Shown here in pieces: positions 1-6,173 of a stretch of DNA of 6,903 nucleotides. Origin of the DNA: Planctomycetes bacterium SM23_32 (GTDB lineage Bacteria > Planctomycetota > Brocadiia > SM23-32); the NCBI GenBank assembly GCA_001303885.1, contig LJUE01000224.1:1-6903 (forward strand), in the 5' to 3' direction. The number at the start of each line of letters is the position of its first letter. The first letter of the stretch is position 1. The notes beneath the pieces are model-generated. The model saw nothing but the letters and a program-made list of their open reading frames with translations. It ran no database searches and was not told the DNA's origin. Both the position numbers and the translations under genes were made by a program.

Positions 1-1087
1 GGTTCATGTCCCCGGCGTCGTGCCAGCCGCCGCTGGCGTCCCGCACGCGGCCGGTGCCCGGCTCGGGAATGGCTGCGTCAAACGTGTGGCAGGCCCGATG
101 AGCGTAAGGCCCCGCGTGCTCCGCGTCCAGATCCATTCCGCAGCGTTGGAAGAAGTAGAACCGCGCAACATCGCGAAAGAACCCGGCGTAGAGGTCCTCC
201 GCGACGGCGAACGGCGCCGACTCGCCGACGCCGGGCACCTCCACCACGTAGCGGCCCGGCGCGTCAACCGCCGTGAAGTCCGCCTCGTACACGTTGTCGC
301 CGCTCGGCTCGTCGCCGAGCACGTCGAGCGTGAGCGCCCCTTCGAAGACGGCCGCCCCCGTGTCCGCGTCGCGCACCACGAACGTCTGGCGGCCCGTCAG
401 CGGCGCGGCCGGCGTGACCTTCGCCACCTTGCGCCACCCGGTCGGGTATCCCACCTGGTCCACCTTGACCGGCGGGTAGACCTTCTCCGGCTCGGTCGTG
501 CGGAAACTGAGGTCCGCGACGTAGAAGGTGGATTCGCCCCCCGCCGAGGGCCCAGCGATTACGATCTTCAGCAGGTCCATCAGGTCGAGGTCCGGCCGCG
601 CCTCCAGGAAGGCTCCAAGCGGCACTGTTACGCGCCGCCAGCCGCGCCCCGCCGGCACATGGCCGTCCAGCGGCACGCTGGGCACCACCTCTCCGTCGGG
701 ACCGGGACCGTCCCGGTCGGCGTCGCCCAGTTCTATCTGCGTGCCCGGCGGCAGCTCCCCGTTCAGGTCGAACTCCAGGGTCCACCCGCGCCCGTCGTCG
801 AGCTGAAAGTGGCCCCAGCCGCGCCGCGCAATGCCGACCTGCCAGTAGCCGCCGGCCGCGTGGGTGACGTGCACCATCAGGCAGCGGCGCCCCTCGTGCT
901 CCACCACCGGTATGCCGCCGTCTGCCCGCTCGATCGTGGTCCCATCCCCTTCCACGTAGTAGTAGGACGTCCACGCCCTCTGGCGGTCCAGCGGCGTGAC
1001 GGGAAGCACGCGCTCGGGCGCCGCCTGGGCGACGCAGGATACAGCACCCAACACAAGCACCAGCAACATCGGCCTCGAAGCTTCCAT
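1..1087 (-). CDS. Secreted glycoside hydrolase family 9 (cellulase-like), 3' end outside window
   Basis: The frame from ATG 1087 stays open for 362 codons and runs off the window, so most of the catalytic domain is missing. Residues 7-22 are hydrophobic and end in AQA, a likely Sec signal peptide; AVSC (15-18) could instead be a poor lipobox. Residues about 24-195 resemble a carbohydrate-binding-like beta-sandwich (a W-R-R-V-T-V-P-L strand near 150-157, then KIVIAG and TFYVADLSF), which is inference. Residues about 205-295 match the N-terminal Ig-like domain of GH9 cellulases (VDQVGYPTG at 209-217, YEADF at 267-271, GRYVVEV at 278-284). The GH9 hallmark GGWHDAGD sits at 353-360; in GH9 the two Asp of DAGD (357, 360) activate the water in inverting hydrolysis of beta-glucans. 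The product should be exported. It lies 33 bases after the dehydrogenase gene, so it is probably co-transcribed. Family call is firm; substrate is unknown. Confidence 0.88.
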   Translation of the reverse strand, partial: MEASRPMLLVLVLGAVSCVAQAAPERVLPVTPLDRQRAWTSYYYVEGDGTTIERADGGIPVVEHEGRRCLMVHVTHAAGGYWQVGIARRGWGHFQLDDGRGWTLEFDLNGELPPGTQIELGDADRDGPGPDGEVVPSVPLDGHVPAGRGWRRVTVPLGAFLEARPDLDLMDLLKIVIAGPSAGGESTFYVADLSFRTTEPEKVYPPVKVDQVGYPTGWRKVAKVTPAAPLTGRQTFVVRDADTGAAVFEGALTLDVLGDEPSGDNVYEADFTAVDAPGRYVVEVPGVGESAPFAVAEDLYAGFFRDVARFYFFQRCGMDLDAEHAGPYAHRACHTFDAAIPEPGTGRVRDASGGWHDAGDMN

Positions 1088-1096
1088 CGTGACGGT

Positions 1097-1101
1097 TCTC
1101 C
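1097..1101 (-). promoter_or_regulatory. Ribosome binding site of the GH9 gene
   Basis: On the minus strand GGAGA stands nine bases before ATG 1087. It supports that start, which also places a hydrophobic signal peptide right at the N-terminus. Confidence 0.5.
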
Positions 1102-1120
1102 ACAAACCGAGGGTCAGCGA

Positions 1121-2116
1121 TCAGGCCATCCAGGACATCATGTCTTCAGTGACGCGATAACGGAGCGGCTCGCCGGCCAGGAACCGCTTCAGCTCCTCCA
1201 ACACGCAGATGCCGTTGCGCCGCACCTCGTCGCCGATGGCGCCGGCCAGGTGCGGGGTCAGGAACACGTTGGGCAGCACGTAGAGCGGGCTGTCGGGCGC
1301 CGGCGGCTCGGGGTCAGTCACGTCAAGGAAGGCGAAGATGCGCCCCTCCTCGAGCGCCTCGACCATCTCCTGCTCGTTCACGACCCGCCCGCGCGCCGTG
1401 TTGATGAAGGCCGCGCCTTCCTTCATCAGCTCGAAGTGCCGCCCGCCGATCATCTGTTCGGTGGCCGGGATGTTCGGTGCGTGCAGGCTCACCACGTCGC
1501 AGGTGCCGAAGATCTCGTCCAGGTCGGCCGGCCTGGCGCCCAGTTCAGCCGCGCGCTCGTCGGCCAGGTGCGGGTCGCAGCAGAGCGTCTCCACGTCGTA
1601 GCTCTTCAATCTCTCCAGCACGCCCGACCCTATCATCCCGACGCCGATGACGCCGACCCGGGCGCCGTAGGCCCCCCTGGCACCTTCGGGCCGCCTGAAC
1701 GTCCTCGCCTCCCGCGTCATGGCCGCCGCCTGGAGCGCCCTCTTCAGACCGAAGACGACGGCAGCCACCGTATACTCGATGACGGGGACGGCGTTGGCCG
1801 CCCATGCGCTCATCAGCGCGATGTCCCGCCGCCAGAACTCCTCGGTAACGAAGTAGCGCACAGATCCGGCGCCGTAGAAGACGGCTTCGAGCTGCGGCGC
1901 GGCGCTGAGAAACGCCTCGTCGAGCGTCATCATGCCCCAGCCGGTCAGGATGAGGTGGGTCTCCGCCAGCACAGGCCGGAGCGCGTCCAGGTCGCCGACC
2001 AGGTCCGCGCAGTCGGTCAGGTTGGCGAGCTGGCGGACCTGTGCGACGGCGTCAGCCCCGTAGATGCGGTCCCGGTTGCCGGGAGGCAGCAGCAGCATGG
2101 CGTTCTTCACAGGCAT
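1121..2116 (-). CDS. D-2-hydroxyacid dehydrogenase, NAD-dependent (PGDH/glyoxylate reductase type)
   Basis: This is a 331-residue member of the D-isomer-specific 2-hydroxyacid dehydrogenase family, which interconverts 2-keto acids and D-2-hydroxyacids with NAD(P)H in the cytoplasm. The Rossmann motif GVGMIG is at 158-163, followed by an acidic residue (D181 in CCDPH) that favours NAD over NADP. The family's catalytic triad is present: Arg242 in TARGR, Glu270 in DPEPP and His289 in TPHLAG. SAWAANAVP near 103-111 matches the usual hinge region before the nucleotide domain. The frame is open upstream to 2179, but ATG 2116 is preferred because it gives a normal family length and lies downstream of a plausible promoter at 2147-2175. 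No clear Shine-Dalgarno precedes it, and ATG 2098 is an alternative. GH9 follows after 33 bases, so a sugar-acid or keto-acid substrate is possible, but the specificity cannot be read from sequence. Confidence 0.9.
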   Translation of the reverse strand: MPVKNAMLLLPPGNRDRIYGADAVAQVRQLANLTDCADLVGDLDALRPVLAETHLILTGWGMMTLDEAFLSAAPQLEAVFYGAGSVRYFVTEEFWRRDIALMSAWAANAVPVIEYTVAAVVFGLKRALQAAAMTREARTFRRPEGARGAYGARVGVIGVGMIGSGVLERLKSYDVETLCCDPHLADERAAELGARPADLDEIFGTCDVVSLHAPNIPATEQMIGGRHFELMKEGAAFINTARGRVVNEQEMVEALEEGRIFAFLDVTDPEPPAPDSPLYVLPNVFLTPHLAGAIGDEVRRNGICVLEELKRFLAGEPLRYRVTEDMMSWMA

Positions 2117-2146
2117 TGCATGCCGGAGTTCGCGGCGATGCCGGGG

Positions 2147-2175
2147 ACTATAGCGACGGGCAAGCGGGCCCGCAA
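2147..2175 (-). promoter_or_regulatory. Candidate sigma70-type promoter for dehydrogenase-GH9
   Basis: Minus strand: TTGCGG (2175-2170), a 17-base spacer, then TATAGT (2152-2147), a 5/6 match to the -10 consensus in otherwise G+C-rich DNA. The -35 is weak (3/6). Transcription would start near 2140, about 24 bases before ATG 2116. A small GGCCCG/CGGGCC inverted repeat overlaps the upstream side and could end rdgB transcripts, but it has no T-run. Confidence 0.35.
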
Positions 2176-2192
2176 GCAAACGGGCGGGCCGC

Positions 2193-2801
2193 TCAGGCCG
2201 CCCCCCCGGTCAGGAGGTCCTTCAAGCGGCGTCGGAACGCCGCCAGCGCGCGTCCTCGGTGGCTGACGGCGTTCTTCTGCTCGGGCCGCATCTCGGCGAA
2301 GGTGCGCTCCGCCCCGCCGTAGATGAAGACCGGGTCGTAGCCGAACCCGCCCTCCCCGCGCATCTCGCGCGCGATCACGCCGTCGCACCGCCCCTCGGCC
2401 CGCAGCAGGATCTCCCCGTCCGGGTCGGCCAGGGCAATGCAGCAGCGGAAGCGGGCGCCCCGCCGGCACTCCGGCACGTCGGCCATCTCCTCCAGCAGCT
2501 TGCCGCAGAGCTTCGCCGGCGTGGGGTCGGGCCCAGCGTAGCGGGCGCTCCTCACCCCCGGCCGGCCGTCCAGGGCGTCCACGAACAGGCCTGAGTCGTC
2601 GGCCACGGCGTGGACCGCGCAGGCGCGGGCCGTTTCGGCAGCCTTCTTCGCGGCGTTCTCCTCAAGCGTGCTGCCATCCTCAACAACGTGCGGAGCGTCC
2701 GGGAAGTCAGTCAGGGACAGCACCTGGACCGGCAGTGCGGCCAGGAGCGCCTCCAGCTCCGCGAGCTTGGCCCGGTTGGCGGTGGCGACGAGCAGCTTCA
2801 T
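2193..2801 (-). CDS. rdgB: RdgB/HAM1 non-canonical purine NTP pyrophosphatase (dITP/XTP)
   Basis: The 202-residue protein has the usual family length. RdgB hydrolyses dITP, ITP, XTP and dXTP to the monophosphate plus pyrophosphate, cleansing the nucleotide pool of deaminated purines in the cytoplasm. The family motifs appear in order: TANRAK at 7-12 (phosphate binding, normally SxNxxK), EDGSTLEENA at 41-50, ADDSGLFVDAL at 67-77 with the metal/catalytic Asp pair D68-D69, GRPGVRSARYAG at 79-90, GGFGYDPVF at 151-159 (base recognition) and SHRGRA at 180-185. The ATG lies 21 bases beyond the TGA at 2825-2823 that appears to be the original stop of the Lon gene, so the two were probably one transcription unit. 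As the sequence reads now, the frameshifted Lon frame overlaps the first 95 bases of this gene. I see no defect in the gene itself. Confidence 0.95.
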   Translation of the reverse strand: MKLLVATANRAKLAELEALLAALPVQVLSLTDFPDAPHVVEDGSTLEENAAKKAAETARACAVHAVADDSGLFVDALDGRPGVRSARYAGPDPTPAKLCGKLLEEMADVPECRRGARFRCCIALADPDGEILLRAEGRCDGVIAREMRGEGGFGYDPVFIYGGAERTFAEMRPEQKNAVSHRGRALAAFRRRLKDLLTGGAA

Positions 2802-5076
2802 CGTCGGCGGATCGGCCTCCTGTCAGGACGCGCGGGCCGGCACAGTGGCGAGGTTCGGCAGGGCCTTTCGCACGGCCGCCTCGACGGTGGCGACGTACGT
2901 CAGGGCCAGGCCTCTGCGCGGCGGCCAGCCGCTCGGCCAGCCTGTTGGCCGGCAGGACGCGGCCGTGGAGCGTCATCTCGCCGACAGCCGCCATGCCTGC
3001 CGGCAAGGCCGTGCCGCTCAGCAGCGAGGCAAACGCCAGGGCCATCGGCAGCCCGGCGGCCGTGCCCTCGCCGGCAGCCCCCCCGCCGGGGAAATGCACG
3101 TGGAAGTCGGAGTGCTCGAAGACGCCGGCGTCCAGACCGAACGCCTCGGCGCGCGAGCGCCAGAAGCTGAACGCCAGCGAGGCGCTCTCGCGCAGCACGT
3201 CGCCGGGCCGGCCGGTCACAAGGAGCTTGCCCGTGCCGTCAACGCGCAGCACCTCGACGAGCAGCAGGCCGCCCCCCGCGCCCGACACCGTAAGGGTGGC
3301 GCAGACGCCGGGCTTGCCGAGCCTCTCGCTCCGCTCCGGGTAGTAGCGGGGAGGGCCGAGCAGGTCCCGGACCTGGTCCGGGTCGAGATGGCGGTAGCAT
3401 GGACGTCCGCCCATGTGCTCGCGCGCCAGCTTGCGGCAGACGGCGGCAATCCGGCGCTCCAGGTCTCTCACACCCGCCTCACGCGTGTAACGCTCGATGA
3501 GCAGCTCGACGGCAGCGGCGTCGAAGTCCACCCAGTCCGCGCTCAGCCCGTTCGCCTCGAGCTGCTTGGGCACCAGGTAGCGTCGCGCGATGGCCATCTT
3601 CTCCTCGGTCGTGTAGCCGGGCAGCTCGAGCACCTCGAGCCTGTCCAGCAGCACCGGCGGGATCGTGGCGACCGTGTTAGCCGTGCCGATGAACATGATG
3701 CGCGAGAGGTCGAACGGCACAGCGACGTAGTTGTCCATGAAGGCGGCGTTGTGCTCGGGGTCCAGCACCTCCAACAGCGCGCCGGCCGGGTCGCCCCTGA
3801 GCCCGCCGCTGAGCTTGTCCACCTCATCGAGCATGACGACGGGGTTGTTGACCCCAACGCGCCGGAGCGCGCGGATGATGCAGCCGGGCAGCGCGCCGAC
3901 GTAGGTGCGGCGGTGGCCGCGTATCTCGGCCTCATCGCGGATGCCCCCCAGGGAGACGCGATAGAACCTGCGCTGCGTGGCCTCGGCGATGGCGCGTCCC
4001 ATGGACGTCTTGCCCACGCCGGGCGCCCCCACGAAGCACAGCAGCGCCCCCTCCCGCCCCGGGTTGAGCTTGCGCACGCTCAGGTATTCGAGGATGCGGT
4101 CCTTGACCTCGGCCCGGTCGTAGTGGTCGCGGTCGAGCACCTCGCGGGCGCGCCCCAGGTCAGTCACCGCCTCGGTAGACTCATGCCAGGGCAGCGCCAG
4201 CAGCCAGTCCAGGTAGTCCTCCGCGACGCCGTACTCGGGATGCCCGGCCGGCATCCTGGCCAAGCGGGCCAGCTCGCGCTCGGCCTCCTTCCTGGCCTCG
4301 TCGGGCAGGTCGGCTTCCTCGAGCCGCCGGCGGAGCTCTCCGGTTTCGACGCCCTCCCCCGACAGGTCCTTCAGCTCGCGCTCGATGTCCTTCTTGCGCG
4401 CGCGCAGGTAGGCCTCGCGGTCCGCCTCGGTCACCTCGCCCAGCGTCTCGCTCCAGAACGCGTCGCCGACGCGGGCGATCTCGCCGGCCACCTTCAGCAG
4501 GGGCACCAGCATGCGGTAGCGTCCCACCCGGTCCGTCTCGGCCAGGAACCTCTGCTTCTCGGCCAACGGCATGTCCAGGTGGAAGGCGATGACGTAGTCG
4601 AGCCCCACCGACGCCGGCAGCGCCTCCAGCAGGAGCAGGCGCGTCTGCCCGTCCTCGCCGGCCGCGAAGAGCGCCTTCACCTGATTGACCAGGTCCTTGG
4701 GCACGTCCGCGTCCGTGTCGGGAACGGGCTCCACGCGCACCGCAATGTAGGGCGCCTGCTGAGTATACTCCAGGACGCGGCACCGTCCCAGGCCGCCCAC
4801 CACGGCCAGGCGCGCACCGTGCTCGTCCTCGCCGGTCACGGTCGTTACCTCGCCCACGGCACCGATCTCGTAGAGGTCTTCGGGCGAGGGCTCGTCCACC
4901 TCGGGCTGCCGCTGCGCCACCAGCACCAGCCGCCGGTCGGCCTCGAGCGCCGCCGTCAGGGCCGCGGCGGAGCGAGGGCGCCCGATGCTCAGGCCCGTCA
5001 CCACCCCCGGGAACATCACGACGTTCCGCAGGGGGATCAGCGGCAAGACCTCCCCTGTGGTGCCATTGGCGGCCAT
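2707..5076 (-). CDS. lon: Lon-family AAA+ protein with inactivated protease site and frameshifted C-terminus
   Basis: LonA proteases unfold and degrade cytoplasmic proteins using ATP. Numbering is from ATG 5076, which has GGAGGT six bases upstream; GTG 5082 touches that site and is less likely. An N-terminal LON substrate-binding domain starts at about 12 (LPLIPLRN) and is followed by a helical segment. The AAA+ module appears complete: Walker A GAPGVGKTS 350-358, Walker B VVMLDEVD 413-420, sensor-1 GTANT 464-468, GVRDLER near 535-541. In the protease domain the usual DGPSAG reads EGTAAG, with Ala673 in place of the catalytic Ser (Ser679 in E. coli). The usual GGLKEK reads NRLAER, with Arg716 in place of the catalytic Lys (Lys722). 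The 43-residue spacing between them is preserved. The GLAWT loop is also altered. After Gln721 the frame no longer resembles Lon and runs to a TGA inside rdgB. I infer an ATPase without peptidase activity, or a decaying gene. Confidence 0.9.
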   Translation of the reverse strand: MAANGTTGEVLPLIPLRNVVMFPGVVTGLSIGRPRSAAALTAALEADRRLVLVAQRQPEVDEPSPEDLYEIGAVGEVTTVTGEDEHGARLAVVGGLGRCRVLEYTQQAPYIAVRVEPVPDTDADVPKDLVNQVKALFAAGEDGQTRLLLLEALPASVGLDYVIAFHLDMPLAEKQRFLAETDRVGRYRMLVPLLKVAGEIARVGDAFWSETLGEVTEADREAYLRARKKDIERELKDLSGEGVETGELRRRLEEADLPDEARKEAERELARLARMPAGHPEYGVAEDYLDWLLALPWHESTEAVTDLGRAREVLDRDHYDRAEVKDRILEYLSVRKLNPGREGALLCFVGAPGVGKTSMGRAIAEATQRRFYRVSLGGIRDEAEIRGHRRTYVGALPGCIIRALRRVGVNNPVVMLDEVDKLSGGLRGDPAGALLEVLDPEHNAAFMDNYVAVPFDLSRIMFIGTANTVATIPPVLLDRLEVLELPGYTTEEKMAIARRYLVPKQLEANGLSADWVDFDAAAVELLIERYTREAGVRDLERRIAAVCRKLAREHMGGRPCYRHLDPDQVRDLLGPPRYYPERSERLGKPGVCATLTVSGAGGGLLLVEVLRVDGTGKLLVTGRPGDVLRESASLAFSFWRSRAEAFGLDAGVFEHSDFHVHFPGGGAAGEGTAAGLPMALAFASLLSGTALPAGMAAVGEMTLHGRVLPANRLAERLAAAQRPGPDVRRHRRGGRAKGPAEPRHCAGPRVLTGGRSADDEAARRHRQPGQARGAGGAPGRTAGPGAVPD
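2816..2821 (-). promoter_or_regulatory. AGGAGG Shine-Dalgarno of rdgB
   Basis: AGGAGG lies just after the TGA at 2825-2823 and 14 bases before ATG 2801. The spacing is long, but no nearer start codon in frame is seen. Its position right behind that TGA supports the view that Lon originally ended there. Confidence 0.4.
2823..2915 (-). other. Displaced C-terminal tail of the Lon gene, in another frame
   Basis: One base out of register with the main Lon frame, these 31 codons read RGLALTYVATVEAAVRKAL and a short tail to a TGA. This resembles the last helix of Lon proteases (in B. subtilis Lon, REGLTFILASHLDEVLEHAL, recalled from memory). The segment normally between the AAHRAG helix and this tail, about 23-24 residues with the IIP and NEKD motifs, is absent. 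The simplest reading is a deletion of a length not divisible by three near 2914-2916. An assembly error could give the same picture. Confidence 0.65.
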
Positions 5077-5082
5077 GGGCAC

Positions 5083-5088
5083 ACCTCC
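5083..5088 (-). promoter_or_regulatory. Shine-Dalgarno deciding the Lon start
   Basis: GGAGGT directly abuts GTG 5082 but lies six bases from ATG 5076, so ATG 5076 is the better start. Confidence 0.6.
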
Positions 5089-5241
5089 ACCATCATTCTC
5101 GCAGGTCGCCGGCGGGAATCAAAGGGGCGCCCGGACGCAGGCACTGACAAGCCATCTGCGCGAGGAGGCGGCGGCCATCCGGACCATGGGCCGCCGACTC
5201 TGCGAGCAGCTGGCCACCTACGGGGCAGTCGCACGGACACG

Positions 5242-5270
5242 GCCCGATGGGCTACCGCACGGCATGTGCG
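5242..5270 (-). terminator. Two small hairpins after the methyltransferase stop (weak terminator candidate)
   Basis: Immediately after the TGA, CGCAC-ATGCC-GTGCG (5270-5256) forms a 5-bp stem with a 5-base loop. It is followed by GCCC-ATC-GGGC (5252-5242). Neither has a T-tract, so a classical intrinsic terminator is not supported. They could slow or protect the transcript end. The rest of the 5077-5270 gap holds no gene I can support. Confidence 0.2.
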
Positions 5271-6173
5271 TCAGACGCTGGCGTGCTGGACGGACTCGGC
5301 GAAACTGCGGTAGGCTTCGCCCGCCTGTGCCTCAGGGGCGACCTCTATCTGCGAGGCGCCGAAGAGCGGCATATCGGCCTCCCTCAGGCGGTGCAGAGCC
5401 ATAAGGCAGTAGTCAGGATCAACGTCCAGACCGATGCTGTTGCGGCCGTGCTTGAGGGCCGCCAGAAGGGTGGTCCCCGTTCCGCAGAAAGGGTCAAGGA
5501 CAGTGTCGCCGACAAAAGAGAACATGCGCACGACCCTCGATGCCAACTCCAACGCGAACGGAGCGGGATGCTCCTTCGTGGATGTGCCCGGAATGCGCCA
5601 GAACTGCCGGAACCAGCGATGGAATTCTTTCTTGGGTATGCGGCTCATCTCACGCTGCTGTTCGCCCGGCTTGCGGTACCCACCCGGCTTCCGCTGCATG
5701 AGTATGAACTCAATGTCGTTCTTGATGATGGCATTGGGCTCATAGGGCTTGCCCAGGAACTTACTGGCCGTGTTAGCCTCGAATCTGGCGTTGCTTATCT
5801 TATGCCAGATGATGGGGTTCAGGTTGTCGTACCCTATATGCCGGCAACGCACCGTTATGTCGGCATGCAGGGGGACCACAACGTGGCGGCCGTGTTCGCG
5901 GCGCGACAGGCACACGTCGCCCACGACACAGACCAAGCGGCCCCCGGGCACAAGCGCTCGGTAGCAGTGACGGAAGACCTTGGCGACCTCATCGAGGAAC
6001 TGCTCGTAGTCCTCAATATGGCCAAGTTGTCCGGGGACGCTGTTGTACTCTTTCAACGTCCAGTATGGAGGCGACGTTAGAACGAGGTGCAGGCTGCCCT
6101 CCGGCAGGTATTCCATCTGCCTCGCATCAGCCTGGATGATCAGGTGGGACGTGGCCGTTCGCTGAGTCGTCAC
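5271..6173 (-). CDS. Beta-class DNA amino-methyltransferase (predicted N4-cytosine) of a Type II R-M system
   Basis: The 300-residue protein transfers a methyl group from S-adenosylmethionine to an exocyclic amino group in DNA. Catalytic motif IV TSPPYW is at 33-38, near the N-terminus. The AdoMet-binding motif I DPFCGTGTT is at 227-235, near the C-terminus, preceded by motif X HPAPFA at 202-207 and followed by GLDVDPDY at 248-255. This motif order defines the beta class. TSPPY is typical of N4-cytosine enzymes such as M.PvuII and M.SmaI, whereas N6-adenine enzymes usually carry D/NPPY, so N4C is inferred but not certain. The region between (about 110-200) is the likely target-recognition part. 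Translation starts at GTG 6173, which overlaps the endonuclease TGA as GTGA, with AGGAGG seven bases upstream, so the two are translationally coupled. It should protect host CTCGAG sites. G+C is lower than in the Lon gene (5701-5760 has 29/60 versus 43/60 in 3781-3840), suggesting acquisition by transfer. Confidence 0.92.
   Translation of the reverse strand: MTTQRTATSHLIIQADARQMEYLPEGSLHLVLTSPPYWTLKEYNSVPGQLGHIEDYEQFLDEVAKVFRHCYRALVPGGRLVCVVGDVCLSRREHGRHVVVPLHADITVRCRHIGYDNLNPIIWHKISNARFEANTASKFLGKPYEPNAIIKNDIEFILMQRKPGGYRKPGEQQREMSRIPKKEFHRWFRQFWRIPGTSTKEHPAPFALELASRVVRMFSFVGDTVLDPFCGTGTTLLAALKHGRNSIGLDVDPDYCLMALHRLREADMPLFGASQIEVAPEAQAGEAYRSFAESVQHASV

Noticed and set aside
264..1103. A 279-codon minus-strand frame starting at 1103
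   Set aside because: It is Gly/Arg/Ala-rich with no motif and lies in a different register over the GH9 gene, whose frame shows a signal peptide, Ig-like domain and GGWHDAGD.
2116..2179. Longer dehydrogenase start at 2179
   Set aside because: The added 21 residues are Arg-rich and unlike the family N-terminus, and the start would lie upstream of the candidate promoter.
20..2266. A 748-codon open frame on the plus strand
   Set aside because: It is antisense to the GH9 and dehydrogenase genes, has no recognisable motif and is Arg/His/Pro-rich, as expected for the mirror of G+C-rich coding DNA.
5095..5122. Possible Lon promoter TTGATT-16-GAGAAT on the minus strand
   Set aside because: Only 4/6 matches at each box with a short spacer, and the transcript would begin at or inside the Shine-Dalgarno.
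5131..5240. Plus-strand helix-like reading (LREEAAAIRTMGRRL) in the gap between the methyltransferase and Lon
   Set aside because: No start codon with a suitable ribosome binding site, and the frame continues antisense into the methyltransferase gene with no recognisable domain.
2668..5313. An 881-codon open frame on the plus strand
   Set aside because: It mirrors rdgB and the Lon gene; composition is typical of a shadow frame and no domain is visible.
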